From assembly GCA_020073205.1 (NCBI GenBank), contig JAIQFR010000044.1, forward strand, positions 1 to 33,438: a stretch of 33,438 nucleotides of DNA, in the 5' to 3' direction. The stretch comes from Terriglobia bacterium. Lineage in GTDB: Bacteria; Acidobacteriota; Polarisedimenticolia; Polarisedimenticolales; JAIQFR01. Below, piece by piece: positions 8,511 to 15,588 of the stretch. The notes beneath the pieces are model-generated. The model made no database searches. It saw only the letters and a program-made list of their open reading frames with translations, and was not told the origin of the DNA. The position numbers were made by a program, and so were the translations under genes. Numbering within the stretch: position 1 is the first letter of the stretch; the number at the start of each line of letters is the position of its first letter.

Positions 8511-8519
8511 TGCTAGGAT
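8511..8519 (+). promoter_or_regulatory. Extended -10 promoter TGCTAGGAT for the SelW-type gene
   Basis: TGC plus TAGGAT stands 59 bases before ATG 8578 in the divergent intergenic region and has no -35 match. The arrangement mirrors the nuclease promoter on the other strand, leaving each gene its own promoter. Confidence 0.45.
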
Positions 8520-8577
8520 GACCCCCCGATCCGGCGGTCCGCTCCGGGCGGCCGCGCGACATAGGAGATATCTCGCG

Positions 8578-8805
8578 ATGCGCATTCGAATCGAATACTG
8601 CACGGAGTGAAACTACGAGCCCCGGGCTGCCGGTCTGGCGGCCGAGCTCAAGAAGGCGCTGGGCGTCGAGAGCGACATGGCGCCGTCCCACGGCGGGGTG
8701 TTCGAGGTCACCGCGGACGGACGGCTCGTGTTCTCGAAGAAAGCCCTGGGTCGATTCCCGAACGAGGGAGAGGTCCTGACGCTCCTCCGTGCCCGGAAGA
8801 GCTGA
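8578..8805 (+). CDS. SelW/Rdx-family selenoprotein with in-frame UGA as selenocysteine
   Basis: From ATG 8578 (GGAG about 10 bases upstream) the frame reads MRIRIEYCTE, then UGA at 8608-8610, then NYEPRAAGLAAELKKALG and onward to a real stop at 8803-8805. With UGA as selenocysteine the product is 75 residues. It matches the SelW-like (Rdx, SelT/SelW/SelH) thioredoxin-fold family along its whole length: the redox motif C8-T-E-U11 follows the first strand, then a helix, the strand FEVTADGRLVFSKK and GRFPNEGEVLTLL. Homologues usually carry CxxC or CxxU here. A hairpin 14 bases after the UGA resembles a bacterial SECIS. Known family role: thiol redox, with glutathione or methionine-sulfoxide links suggested for relatives. 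It precedes proline dehydrogenase by 84 bases. A nonsense-mutated pseudogene is the alternative, but conservation downstream and the hairpin argue against it. Confidence 0.85.
8611..8643 (+). promoter_or_regulatory. Bacterial SECIS-like element
   Basis: After UGA 8608-8610 and a 14-base spacer, GGCTGCC (8625-8631) pairs with GGCGGCC (8637-8643) across a five-base loop GGTCT (8632-8636). All seven positions pair, with one U-G wobble where the well-known E. coli fdhF SECIS has its bulged U; the loop matches the fdhF loop AGGUCU closely. Bacterial SECIS elements sit just downstream of the UGA inside the coding region and recruit SelB, as here. Confidence 0.75.
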
Positions 8806-8889
8806 AGCGCCCCTCGCATCCTCGGGAGCCCGGCGCCACGGCCGCGCGTGCCGCCGCCGACGCGAGCGACGGTCCGCCTGAGGTGAGAC

Positions 8890-9795
8890 ATGAGCCTGCT
8901 CGACCAACTCGTCGCGTTCACCCTTCCCGCCGTACCCAAGCCCATTGTCGGGTACTTCTCCAAGCGATACATCGCCGGACCCGATGTCGAGGACGCGTTC
9001 CGGGTGGCCCGGCGCCTCGGGGAGCAAGGGGCGTGCGCGACGTTCGACATCCTCGGGGAGTTCATCACGACGGCGGAGGAGGCGCGGACGAACACCGGCG
9101 CCTACGTGGACCTGGTACGGCGCATCGTGGGAGAGAGGTTCGCGTCGGTCAACGTGTCGGTCAAGCTCACGGCCCTCGGGCTCCTGCTCGACCTCGATCT
9201 GTGCCTCGACAACCTGCGGAAGCTGGCGGGAGTGGTGCGCGAGGCCAAGGGGTTCGTCCGGATCGACATGGAGGATTCCCCCTGCACCGACCGGACGCTC
9301 GCGGTCTATCGAACGCTTCGCCGCGAGTTCCCGGGGACCTTCGGCGTCGTCCTCCAGTCCCGGCTCAGGCGGACGCTCCACGACGTGGACGACCTCACGG
9401 ACGAGCCGGCGAACTTCAGGCTCTGCAAGGGAATCTACCTCGAGCCGCGGCCGATCGCGTTCACCGACGCGGAGCTGATCCGGCGGAACTTCACCCTGGT
9501 GCTGGACCGGATGTTCGAGCGGGGGGCGTACGTCGGGATCGCGACCCACGACGAGACCCTGGTGTGGGAGGCGATGAGACTGATCCGCGAGCACCGGCTC
9601 GCTCCCGACCGTTACGAGTTCCAGATGCTCCTCGGCGTGGACGAGGAGCTGCGGCGCGTCATCCTCAAGGAGGGCCATCGCCTCCGGGTCTACGTCCCCT
9701 ACGGGCGCCAGTGGTACGCCTACTCCGTGCGGCGCCTGCGGGAGAACCCCCAGCTCGCCGGCTACGGGTTCAGGGCGATCTTCAAGAAGGCCTGA
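8890..9795 (+). CDS. Proline dehydrogenase, monofunctional (PRODH)
   Basis: This 301-residue protein covers a full monofunctional proline dehydrogenase, the FAD enzyme that oxidises L-proline to pyrroline-5-carboxylate and passes electrons to the quinone pool. Start ATG 8890 has GAGGTGAG just before it. The beta/alpha barrel is seen in ATFDILGEFI, VNVSVKLTALG, FVRIDMEDS, GVVLQSRLRRT, FRLCKGIYLEP and YVGIATHDE. The conserved C-terminal FAD/substrate segment is clear: RVYVPYGRQWYAYSVRRLRENP. Length fits the bacterial monofunctional form rather than the bifunctional PutA, so a separate P5C dehydrogenase must lie elsewhere. It is downstream of the SelW-type gene on the same strand and ends tail to tail with dnaJ. 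Confidence 0.92.
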   Translation: MSLLDQLVAFTLPAVPKPIVGYFSKRYIAGPDVEDAFRVARRLGEQGACATFDILGEFITTAEEARTNTGAYVDLVRRIVGERFASVNVSVKLTALGLLLDLDLCLDNLRKLAGVVREAKGFVRIDMEDSPCTDRTLAVYRTLRREFPGTFGVVLQSRLRRTLHDVDDLTDEPANFRLCKGIYLEPRPIAFTDAELIRRNFTLVLDRMFERGAYVGIATHDETLVWEAMRLIREHRLAPDRYEFQMLLGVDEELRRVILKEGHRLRVYVPYGRQWYAYSVRRLRENPQLAGYGFRAIFKKA

Positions 9796-9800
9796 CGCGC

Positions 9801-9820
9801 GAGGCTCTCCGCGAGACCTC
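9801..9820. terminator. Hairpin between convergent genes
   Basis: GAGG-C-TCTC, loop CGC, GAGACCTC forms an 8-pair stem with one bulge in the 39-base gap between the stops of proline dehydrogenase and dnaJ. There is no U-tract, so it is at best a weak two-way terminator or RNA end-protecting hairpin. Confidence 0.35.
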
Positions 9821-9834
9821 GAGGGAGCCGGCCC

Positions 9835-10911
9835 TCACGGGGCCGGGTCCGGATGGAGACGCGCGAACTCCTCGAGGATCTCGCGCGATCTCGCGTCGAG
9901 CCTCTTCGGCGGGACGATCTGAACGATCGCGTAGAGGTCCCCCGCCGGGCGCCGGCCGGAGGCCGGCACCCCTTTCCCCTTGAGGCGCAGCTTCTGTCCG
10001 CTCCTCGTCCCCGGCGGGAGCGTGATCGTGGCGCGCCCGTCGAGGGTCGGGATCGCGATCGTCCCGCCGAGGGCGGCGCGCGCCAGACCCACGGGAACCT
10101 CGCACAGGAGATCGTTCCCGTCCCTCCGGAACACTTCGTGCGGATCCACCTGGATCCGGAGGTAGACGTCCCCGGGCGGGCCGCCCGCGACCCCCGCGTC
10201 CCCCTTCCCGGCCAGGCGCACGCGGCCGCCGTCCTCGATCCCCGGCGGGACCCGGACCTTCAGGCGCTCCTCCGTGGGGACGCGACCGCCGCCGCCGCAA
10301 ACGGGGCAGGGGGCCGCGCCGATTCGGCCGGAGCCACCGCAGGTTCCGCACGTCAGCGAGACCTGGACACCCCGCCGCCGCTGCGTGCGCCGCCCGGTCC
10401 CCCGGCAGTCCGGGCACTCCCGCTCGCCCCCACGGTCGCTCCGCCCGCTGCCGCCGCACTCCGTGCACAGCGACTGCCTCGGCAGGACGACCTCCACGGT
10501 GGTTCCCCTGACCGCGTCGAGGAAGGGGATCCGGATCTCCGTCTCGATGTCCTGCCCGCGGCCCGGTCGCGGCGGCCGCGAGCGCCGTCGCCCCGTGCCG
10601 AAGAGGTCGAAGAAGTCGGTCACCTCTCCGAACCCGAAGTTGCGGAAGTCGAACCCGGATCCCGCAAACGGATCGAACCCCGGGCCGAAGGCCTCGTGGC
10701 CTCCACGGTCGTACTTGGCCCGCTTTTCCGGATCGGAGAGGACGGCGAACGCCTCCGCCACCTCCTTGAACTTCTCCTCGGCGGACTTGTCCCCGGGATT
10801 CACATCCGGGTGGAACTTCCGTGCGAGCTTGCGGTAGGCGGCCTTGAGCTCCTTGTCCGACGCGGTCCTCGGCACTCCGAGGAGCTCGTAGTAATCCTTC
10901 TTCGTGGCCAT
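9835..10911 (-). CDS. dnaJ: Chaperone DnaJ (type I Hsp40)
   Basis: The 358-residue product has the complete type I Hsp40 layout. The J domain (1-70) opens [10 protein letters not shown] and carries the HPD motif at 34-36, which triggers DnaK ATP hydrolysis. A Gly/Phe-rich linker follows ([21 protein letters not shown]). The zinc-finger region has four repeats: [24 protein letters not shown] and CPVCGGGG. The substrate-binding C-terminal domain includes [29 protein letters not shown] and [17 protein letters not shown]. It is slightly short of the roughly 375 residues of E. coli DnaJ. It stands alone here, with no dnaK or grpE beside it, and has its own promoter at 10953-10981; it may be a second, orphan copy. 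I saw no CIRCE-type operator. Confidence 0.95.
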   Translation of the reverse strand: MATKKDYYELLGVPRTASDKELKAAYRKLARKFHPDVNPGDKSAEEKFKEVAEAFAVLSDPEKRAKYDRGGHEAFGPGFDPFAGSGFDFRNFGFGEVTDFFDLFGTGRRRSRPPRPGRGQDIETEIRIPFLDAVRGTTVEVVLPRQSLCTECGGSGRSDRGGERECPDCRGTGRRTQRRRGVQVSLTCGTCGGSGRIGAAPCPVCGGGGRVPTEERLKVRVPPGIEDGGRVRLAGKGDAGVAGGPPGDVYLRIQVDPHEVFRRDGNDLLCEVPVGLARAALGGTIAIPTLDGRATITLPPGTRSGQKLRLKGKGVPASGRRPAGDLYAIVQIVPPKRLDARSREILEEFARLHPDPAP

Positions 10912-10952
10912 CGGTGCCGAGCGCCCTCCGGACCGCCTTGACCCGCCGCGCG

Positions 10953-10981
10953 ACGATAGGACTCGAGTGTATCGTCGTCAA
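10953..10981 (-). promoter_or_regulatory. Sigma70-type promoter of dnaJ
   Basis: On the minus strand TTGACG (10976-10981), a 17-base spacer and TATCGT (10953-10958) predict a start about 35 bases before ATG 10911. Good -35, fair -10. It is not an obvious sigma32 promoter. Confidence 0.6.
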
Positions 10982-11008
10982 GTCCGTGGGACCGCGACCG
11001 AGCCCGCT

Positions 11009-11037
11009 TTGCCCCGCCCGGGGGCCTTGTCTATCCT
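11009..11037 (+). promoter_or_regulatory. Sigma70-type promoter of the 76-residue gene
   Basis: TTGCCC (11009-11014), a 17-base spacer and TATCCT (11032-11037) place transcription start near 11044, about 19 bases before ATG 11063. It is divergent from the dnaJ promoter. Confidence 0.5.
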
Positions 11038-11062
11038 GCGCGTTTCCCGGGGAGTATCGCGA

Positions 11063-11293
11063 ATGAACACCCAGCAGTTGATCGCCTACCTGAATGCGTT
11101 GACGTTCGGCGACCTCGCGGCGCTCGGGTCCAAGCTGGAGGAGGCGCGATCGGCCTGCTCCGCGCTGGGACACGGGGAGATCGCGGAGGTGATCGAAGAG
11201 GCGGACGTCGCGCTTCGGGGAGGAGACCTCAAGACCTACCGGCGGAAGCTCCAGACCGCCGTCGCCCGCCTCGGCCACGTGAAGAACGCGTGA
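11063..11293 (+). CDS. Small alpha-helical protein of unknown function
   Basis: The frame is open from further upstream, but ATG 11063 is the likely start: GGGGAG lies about 8 bases before it, and a promoter at 11009-11037 would exclude earlier starts. The 76-residue product begins MNTQQLIAYLNALTFGDL and looks entirely helical, with an acidic middle (GEIAEVIEEADVALRGGD) and a basic end (TYRRKLQTAVARLGHVKNA). It has no signal peptide, cysteine pair or membrane segment. I do not recognise the family. It ends 10 bases from the stop of the convergent response regulator gene. Codon use matches its neighbours and it has its own promoter, so it is probably a real gene. Confidence 0.65.
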   Translation: MNTQQLIAYLNALTFGDLAALGSKLEEARSACSALGHGEIAEVIEEADVALRGGDLKTYRRKLQTAVARLGHVKNA

Positions 11294-11303
11294 GGGGAGG
11301 GGA

Positions 11304-12728
11304 TCACAGGAACCCGAACTTCTTCATCTTGTAACGGAGCGCGTCCCGGCTGATGTTCAGGAGGCGCGCGGCGTGGGTCTGGTTCCCGCTCGTCCGCTCC
11401 AGCGCCTGCTTGACGAGGTCCCGCTCCACCTCCTCGAGCGTCACGCCCGCGTCGGGGAGCCGGAACGCGCCGTCGCCGCCGTCCTCCGCTCCGGGCTCCG
11501 CCGTTCCGGGCCCGTAGGAACGGGGCTCGTCCGCCCCCTCCGGCGAGTAGAGCACGATCTCGCGCGGGAGGTCCTCGACCTCCACCTGCGGCTTGGTCTC
11601 GAGGATCATCGCCCGCTCGATCACGTTGCGCAGCTCGCGGATGTTCCCCGGCCAGTCGTAGCGCATCAGGCACCGGAGAGCTTCGGCGCTGACCCCGTGG
11701 GTGCTCTTCTTGAACTCGCGGTTGAAGAGGTCCAGGAAGAACGTGACGAGGTGCGGAATGTCGTCCTTCCGCTCCTTGAGCGAGGGGAGGTGGATCGGGA
11801 TCACCTTGAGGCGGTAGTAGAGGTCCTCACGGAACTGTCCCTGCCGGACCACCCGGTCGAGATCACGGTTGGTCGCGGCGATGATCCGGACGTCGACGTG
11901 GATGTCCCGGGAGCCCCCGACGCGCTTGAACGTCTTCTCCTCGAGGAATCGCAGCACCTTGGCCTGGAGCGCGAGCCCCATGTCGCCGATCTCGTCGAGG
12001 AAGACCGTCCCCCCGCCGGCCAGCTCGAGGAGTCCCTTCTTCTGCAGCTTCGCGTCGGTGAACGCGCCGCGCTCGTGGCCGAACAGCTCGGTCTCGAGGA
12101 GCGTCTCCGGGAGGGCGGAGCAGGTGATGTTCATGAACGGCTTCTCGGAGCGGTCCGAGGCGAAGTGGATCGCCTTCGCGACCAGGTCCTTGCCGGTCCC
12201 CGACTCCCCCTGGATCAGGACCGTCGTGGCCGCCGAATCGGCCACCTTCCGGATCATCGTGAACACGTCCTGCATGGCGACCGAGCGGCCGATGATGTTG
12301 GAAACTCCGTAGGCGTTCTTCTGTTCGGCCCTGAAGCGCTTCACCTCGCGCCTCAGGCGGGTCCTCTCGAGGGCCTTCTGGATCGACGCGACCAGGTCCC
12401 CGTGGTCGAACGGCTTGTTGACGTAATCGTAGGCGCCGAGCTTGATCGCCTCCACCGCGCTGTGGATCGAGGAATGCGCCGTCATCAGGATCACCGTGGT
12501 ATCCGGGTAGAGGTCCACCGCGCGGCGGAGGACCTCCATCCCGTCGATGTCCGGCAACTTGTAGTCCAGGAGGACGAGGTCGACCTCCTCGTCGCGGAGG
12601 TGGTCGAGCGCCGCCTGCCCGGTCTCCACCGCGCTGGCCTCGTACCCGTCCTTCTGCAGACGCTCGCGCAGGGACCAGCGGATCAGCTTCTCGTCCTCGA
12701 CGATGAGGATCTTCTCTTTGTCGCTCAC
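11304..12728 (-). CDS. NtrC-family sigma54-dependent response regulator
   Basis: GTG 12728 is preferred as start: it lies 7 bases after the kinase stop, uses a GAGG overlapping that stop, and gives a receiver domain that begins MSDKEKILIVEDE (474 residues). Receiver domain: acidic pair E11/D12, phosphoacceptor D55 (LVLLDYKLPD), T83 and K105. AAA+ domain: Walker A GESGTGK at 174-180, Walker B region GGTVFLDEIGDM, arginine-finger region FREDLYYRL. C-terminal Fis-type helix-turn-helix: NQTHAARLLNISRDALRYKMKK. The family activates sigma54 promoters after phosphorylation by a partner kinase, here the adjacent gene. The sigma54-contacting loop reads GAFTDA (221-226) instead of the consensus GAFTGA. 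The target genes are not evident. Confidence 0.93.
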   Translation of the reverse strand: MSDKEKILIVEDEKLIRWSLRERLQKDGYEASAVETGQAALDHLRDEEVDLVLLDYKLPDIDGMEVLRRAVDLYPDTTVILMTAHSSIHSAVEAIKLGAYDYVNKPFDHGDLVASIQKALERTRLRREVKRFRAEQKNAYGVSNIIGRSVAMQDVFTMIRKVADSAATTVLIQGESGTGKDLVAKAIHFASDRSEKPFMNITCSALPETLLETELFGHERGAFTDAKLQKKGLLELAGGGTVFLDEIGDMGLALQAKVLRFLEEKTFKRVGGSRDIHVDVRIIAATNRDLDRVVRQGQFREDLYYRLKVIPIHLPSLKERKDDIPHLVTFFLDLFNREFKKSTHGVSAEALRCLMRYDWPGNIRELRNVIERAMILETKPQVEVEDLPREIVLYSPEGADEPRSYGPGTAEPGAEDGGDGAFRLPDAGVTLEEVERDLVKQALERTSGNQTHAARLLNISRDALRYKMKKFGFL

Positions 12729-12735
12729 GCGCGCC

Positions 12736-14055
12736 TCACGCGTTCCTGGGGAGCGCGACGACGATCTCGGCTCCACCCTCGGGAAGGTTGCCGGCCGTGA
12801 TGCTGCCGCCGTGCGCGTTGACGATGTTGCGGACGATCGCGAGCCCGAGCCCCGTTCCTTTCGAGCGCGTCGTGAAGAACGGCTTGAAGATCTTGTCGGC
12901 GTTCTCGGGCGGGATCCCCGGCCCCGTGTCCCGTATCCTCACCCGCACCTGACCGTCGTCCGCCTCGGTCGTGATGGTCGCCGTCCCGCGATAGTTCATC
13001 GCCTGGAAGGCGTTGAGGAGGATGTTGAAGAAGACCTGCTCCATCTGCTGCGCATCCAGGAGGATCCGCGGCATCGGCTCGGCGTAGCGCCGCTCCACCA
13101 CGACGCCGCGCGCCTGGGCGTCCCCGAGCAGGACCGACAGGACGTGGTCGACCGCGCCATGGAGGTCCGCGGGCTCGAGGCGCGTCGCGGGCGGACGCGA
13201 GAACAGGAGCAGGTCGCGGAGCGTGCGGTCGAGCCGGTCGATCTGCCGGTGGACTTCGACGGAAAGCTCGTGCCTCGGGTCATCGCTCGGGACCAGCTCG
13301 GAGATGATCTCGCAGGCCCCACGGATCCCCGCCAGGGGGTTCTTGATCTCGTGCGCCACCGATGCGGCCAGCTCGCCCACCGCCGCGAGCCGCTCCGCAT
13401 CGACGAGCTTCGCCTCCATCTCCTTGATCCTCGAGACGTCGCGGACGATCCCGGTGCTCCCCAGGTATTCCCCCGCGGCGTCGACGATCGGCCACCGGGT
13501 GATCCGGACCGCGATACGGCGACCGTCCCTGTGGAGATGCTCCACCTCGTGGTCGCGGACTGCGCGGCCCGATCGGACGATCGATTCGGTGCGGTCGAAG
13601 TCCTCCTGGGCCTCGGGCCCGGGAGGGTGCAGGACCCGGCCGCTCCGCCCCACGATCTCGTCCGCGGTCCACCCGTAGATGCTCTCCGCGGCCCGGTTCC
13701 ACGAGGTGACGCGCGCATCGGGATCGATGGTCACGATCGCCTCCGCGGAACTCGAGATGAGCCGCGACAGGAAGTCCCGTGTGGATTCGAGCGCCTCGTT
13801 GTGCGCCCTGAGCTTGGCCTCGTAGTCCCGCCGGTGCCGAAACGCGAGATAGGCGATCAACGAGGCCATCGCGAGGCTGATCGCGGAGGCGCGGATGACC
13901 GAATAGGCGTCGTAGCCGAAGGGGGACAGCCTCGCGCGGATCGGCGGGTCGAGCCACCGCGCGGCCGCGACGAGCGCCGCCATCGTGACGGGCGGCAGGA
14001 CGATGAAGTGCCACAGCCGCACGCCGTGGCGGAAGAGGAATCCGCCGCCCCGCAC
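12736..14055 (-). CDS. PAS-domain sensor histidine kinase (NtrB-like)
   Basis: The 439-residue kinase has two membrane helices (about 14-32 and 52-72) with a short extracytoplasmic loop, a PAS domain (about 93-210, AIVTIDPDARVTSWNRAAE), a HisKA domain with phosphorylated H235 in SVAHEIKNPLAG, and an ATPase domain with N box (VFFNILLNAFQAM), G1 (RDTGPGIP) and G2 (KGTGLGLAI). GTG 14055 is the best available start; the frame is closed by a TAA a little upstream, and the nearest purine-rich site (AGAAGGGGA) is rather far away. It leads a two-gene operon with the NtrC-type regulator. With such a small loop the signal is probably sensed in the membrane or by the PAS domain in the cytoplasm. Confidence 0.92.
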   Translation of the reverse strand: MRGGGFLFRHGVRLWHFIVLPPVTMAALVAAARWLDPPIRARLSPFGYDAYSVIRASAISLAMASLIAYLAFRHRRDYEAKLRAHNEALESTRDFLSRLISSSAEAIVTIDPDARVTSWNRAAESIYGWTADEIVGRSGRVLHPPGPEAQEDFDRTESIVRSGRAVRDHEVEHLHRDGRRIAVRITRWPIVDAAGEYLGSTGIVRDVSRIKEMEAKLVDAERLAAVGELAASVAHEIKNPLAGIRGACEIISELVPSDDPRHELSVEVHRQIDRLDRTLRDLLLFSRPPATRLEPADLHGAVDHVLSVLLGDAQARGVVVERRYAEPMPRILLDAQQMEQVFFNILLNAFQAMNYRGTATITTEADDGQVRVRIRDTGPGIPPENADKIFKPFFTTRSKGTGLGLAIVRNIVNAHGGSITAGNLPEGGAEIVVALPRNA

Positions 14056-14139
14056 TTCGGTCGCGAGGTCCCCTTCTGCGCCTTGTGCTTCCGTATCGTT
14101 CAGCTCCGGCTCCGGGCTCAGCGAACCTTAAGGGTCCAC

Positions 14140-14145
14140 ATTATA
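14140..14145 (-). promoter_or_regulatory. -10 box TATAAT of the kinase/regulator operon
   Basis: A perfect TATAAT on the minus strand in the divergent gap, giving a leader of about 78 bases to GTG 14055. The -35 position (about 14163-14168) has no match to TTGACA and is instead covered by the inverted repeat 14161-14178, which suggests activator-dependent or repressible transcription. Confidence 0.55.
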
Positions 14146-14160
14146 GCCTCCCCGTGAACG

Positions 14161-14178
14161 GTGCGCCGTTTGGCGCAC
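14161..14178. repeat. Perfect inverted repeat GTGCGCC-GTTT-GGCGCAC, probable operator
   Basis: Seven-base arms with a four-base centre, lying between the divergent kinase operon and nitrilase-like gene. The core TGC-N10-GCA recalls NtrC-type sites (TGC-N11-GCA). It covers the -35 region of the kinase operon and ends 11 bases before the likely -35 of the nitrilase-like gene, so one bound protein could control both. Confidence 0.55.
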
Positions 14179-14189
14179 TTCCTTGCCGC

Positions 14190-14218
14190 TTCAAAAAGGG
14201 GATTGGGCGGTCTATGCT
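14190..14218 (+). promoter_or_regulatory. Candidate promoter of the nitrilase-like gene
   Basis: TTCAAA (14190-14195), a 17-base spacer and TATGCT (14213-14218). The start of transcription would be near 14225, giving a leader of about 15 bases that holds the GAGGGGGAG ribosome-binding site. Confidence 0.4.
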
Positions 14219-14239
14219 CGCACCGAGGGGGAGATGCGT

Positions 14240-15100
14240 GTGAGCTCGATCGTCCCACCCTGGCGTGTCGCGGCCGTCCAGATGACCTCCACCGAGAACC
14301 GGGTACGTAACTTGGGCGTCGCGGAGTACCTCGCCCGCCGGGCGGTGGATGCGGGGTCGAGCCTCGTGGCGTTTCCCGAGCATTTCTCTTCCGTCCCCGC
14401 CGACGACGGGTCGCCCGTCCGCCTCGCGGAGCCCCTGGAGGGACCCCTCACGCGCTGGCTGCGCAACCTCGCCACCGAGCTGGGCTGCTACGTGCTGGCC
14501 GGGTCCTTCATGGAGAAGATCGCGCGGAGCCGCAAGGCCTACAACACGTCGGTCCTGGTGGGGCCCACCGGGGAGATCCTGGCCATGTATCGGAAGCTCC
14601 ACCTGTTCGACCTCCGTGCGCCGGGCCGCGCCGCGCTCCTCGAGTCGCGGATCACCGCTCCGGGAGTCCGGCCCGTGACGGTGGAGACTCCGCTGGGGAA
14701 GCTGGGGTTGTCGGTCGGCTACGACCTTCGCTTCCCGGAGCTCTACCGGCACCTCGCGCTCGACGGGGCCCGGGTGCTCTTCGTCCCGGCGGCGTTCACC
14801 GAGCACACCGGTCGCCATCATTGGATGCCCCTGCTCCGGGCGCGGGCGATCGAGAATCAGTGCTGGGTGGTGGCGCCGGCCCAGGTTGGACGACATAATC
14901 CCCGTCGCGCGTCCCACGGCCACACCGCGGTCATCGACCCGTGGGGGGACGTGGTCGCACTGGAAGAGAGGGGAGAGGGCGTGCTCTCGGCCGAGATCGA
15001 CTTCGGGAAGCTGGAGAGCATCCGCTCGTCCCTCCCCTGCCTCGAGCACGTCCACCCGCACCTGCTCGGGCGGGAGCCCCGACGCCGCGGGCGCCCCTGA
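14240..15100 (+). CDS. Nitrilase-superfamily protein lacking the catalytic cysteine
   Basis: GTG 14240 is well placed behind GAGGGGGAG; ATG 14234 almost touches it. The product (286 residues) has the carbon-nitrogen hydrolase fold from WRVAAVQMTSTEN onward. The catalytic glutamate is present in AFPEHFS and the lysine in MYRKLHLFD, and the third site has its usual surroundings (LGLSV-G-YDLRFPELYR), but the nucleophile position, residue 160 (codon GGC at 14717-14719), is glycine where active members have cysteine (TGC). The other conserved parts are intact: RARAIENQCWVVAP and SHGHTAVIDPWGDV. It should therefore be inactive as an amidase, unless the base is a sequencing error, and may have a binding or regulatory role. 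It sits head to head with the NtrC-type two-component operon and heads a plus-strand cluster. Confidence 0.88.
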   Translation: MSSIVPPWRVAAVQMTSTENRVRNLGVAEYLARRAVDAGSSLVAFPEHFSSVPADDGSPVRLAEPLEGPLTRWLRNLATELGCYVLAGSFMEKIARSRKAYNTSVLVGPTGEILAMYRKLHLFDLRAPGRAALLESRITAPGVRPVTVETPLGKLGLSVGYDLRFPELYRHLALDGARVLFVPAAFTEHTGRHHWMPLLRARAIENQCWVVAPAQVGRHNPRRASHGHTAVIDPWGDVVALEERGEGVLSAEIDFGKLESIRSSLPCLEHVHPHLLGREPRRRGRP

Positions 15101-15129
15101 GCGGTAGGACCGGAGGCCCGGCGAGCGCG

Positions 15130-15588
15130 ATGTTCTGTCCCGAGTGCGCCAGCGAATACCGGCACGGCATCGAGCGGTGCGCCACCTGCGGCGTCCCGCT
15201 CGTCGAGCGCGCCCCCGCATCGGCGGGCGCCCCGGCGAGGACGGAGGCGTCCGGCGCCTCCCTGCAACTCGACGCGGAGCCCACGGTGAGCTACTGCGGC
15301 TTCCTCTCGCTCGACGAGGCCCGCCACGCCAGGGACCGACTCCGGCGGGACGGGATCCGGTCGGACATCGTGATCCGCGAGGCGTCGGGCGCCGACCTCC
15401 TGGAGCCCGCCGCCGAGGAGTACTGGCTCAGGGTCCCTCCGAAGGCGTTCGAGGCGGCGACGCGGATCCTCGGGTACGACGAACCCGCCGACGTGGAGGA
15501 CGTGCCGTTCAACTGCTCGGCCTGCGGGCAGGAGGTCTCCGCCAACGCGACCGCGTGTCCCCATTGCGGCGAGCGGTTCGAGGATTGA
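15130..15588 (+). CDS. Zinc-ribbon / DUF2007-like / zinc-ribbon protein
   Basis: ATG 15130 opens directly with MFCPECASEYRHGIERCATCGVPL when split at its two CxxC pairs (CPEC, CATC), a zinc ribbon. After a short Ala-rich linker, residues about 55-120 resemble a DUF2007-type domain (FLSLDEARHARDRLRRDGI, EYWLRVPPKAFEAATRILG). The end carries a second ribbon with CSAC and CPHC, the latter just before the stop. 152 residues, no signal peptide or membrane segment, so cytoplasmic. The stop overlaps the start of the HAD gene by one base (TGATG), indicating translational coupling. Role unknown; DUF2007 domains are thought to be small ligand- or signal-related domains, but nothing here fixes a function. 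Confidence 0.75.
   Translation: MFCPECASEYRHGIERCATCGVPLVERAPASAGAPARTEASGASLQLDAEPTVSYCGFLSLDEARHARDRLRRDGIRSDIVIREASGADLLEPAAEEYWLRVPPKAFEAATRILGYDEPADVEDVPFNCSACGQEVSANATACPHCGERFED

Noticed and set aside
8578-8610. SelW-type gene as a nonsense pseudogene
   Set aside because: The frame after UGA keeps family motifs to a proper stop, the UGA sits on the known selenocysteine position, and a SECIS-like hairpin follows.
8607-9983. Plus-strand frame of 458 codons overlapping the SelW-type and proline dehydrogenase genes
   Set aside because: It is the wrong frame for both genes and translates to Arg/Gly/Pro-rich sequence without family features.
11373-12800. Plus-strand open frame opposite the response regulator
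   Set aside because: Shadow of a gene with all NtrC-family motifs on the minus strand.
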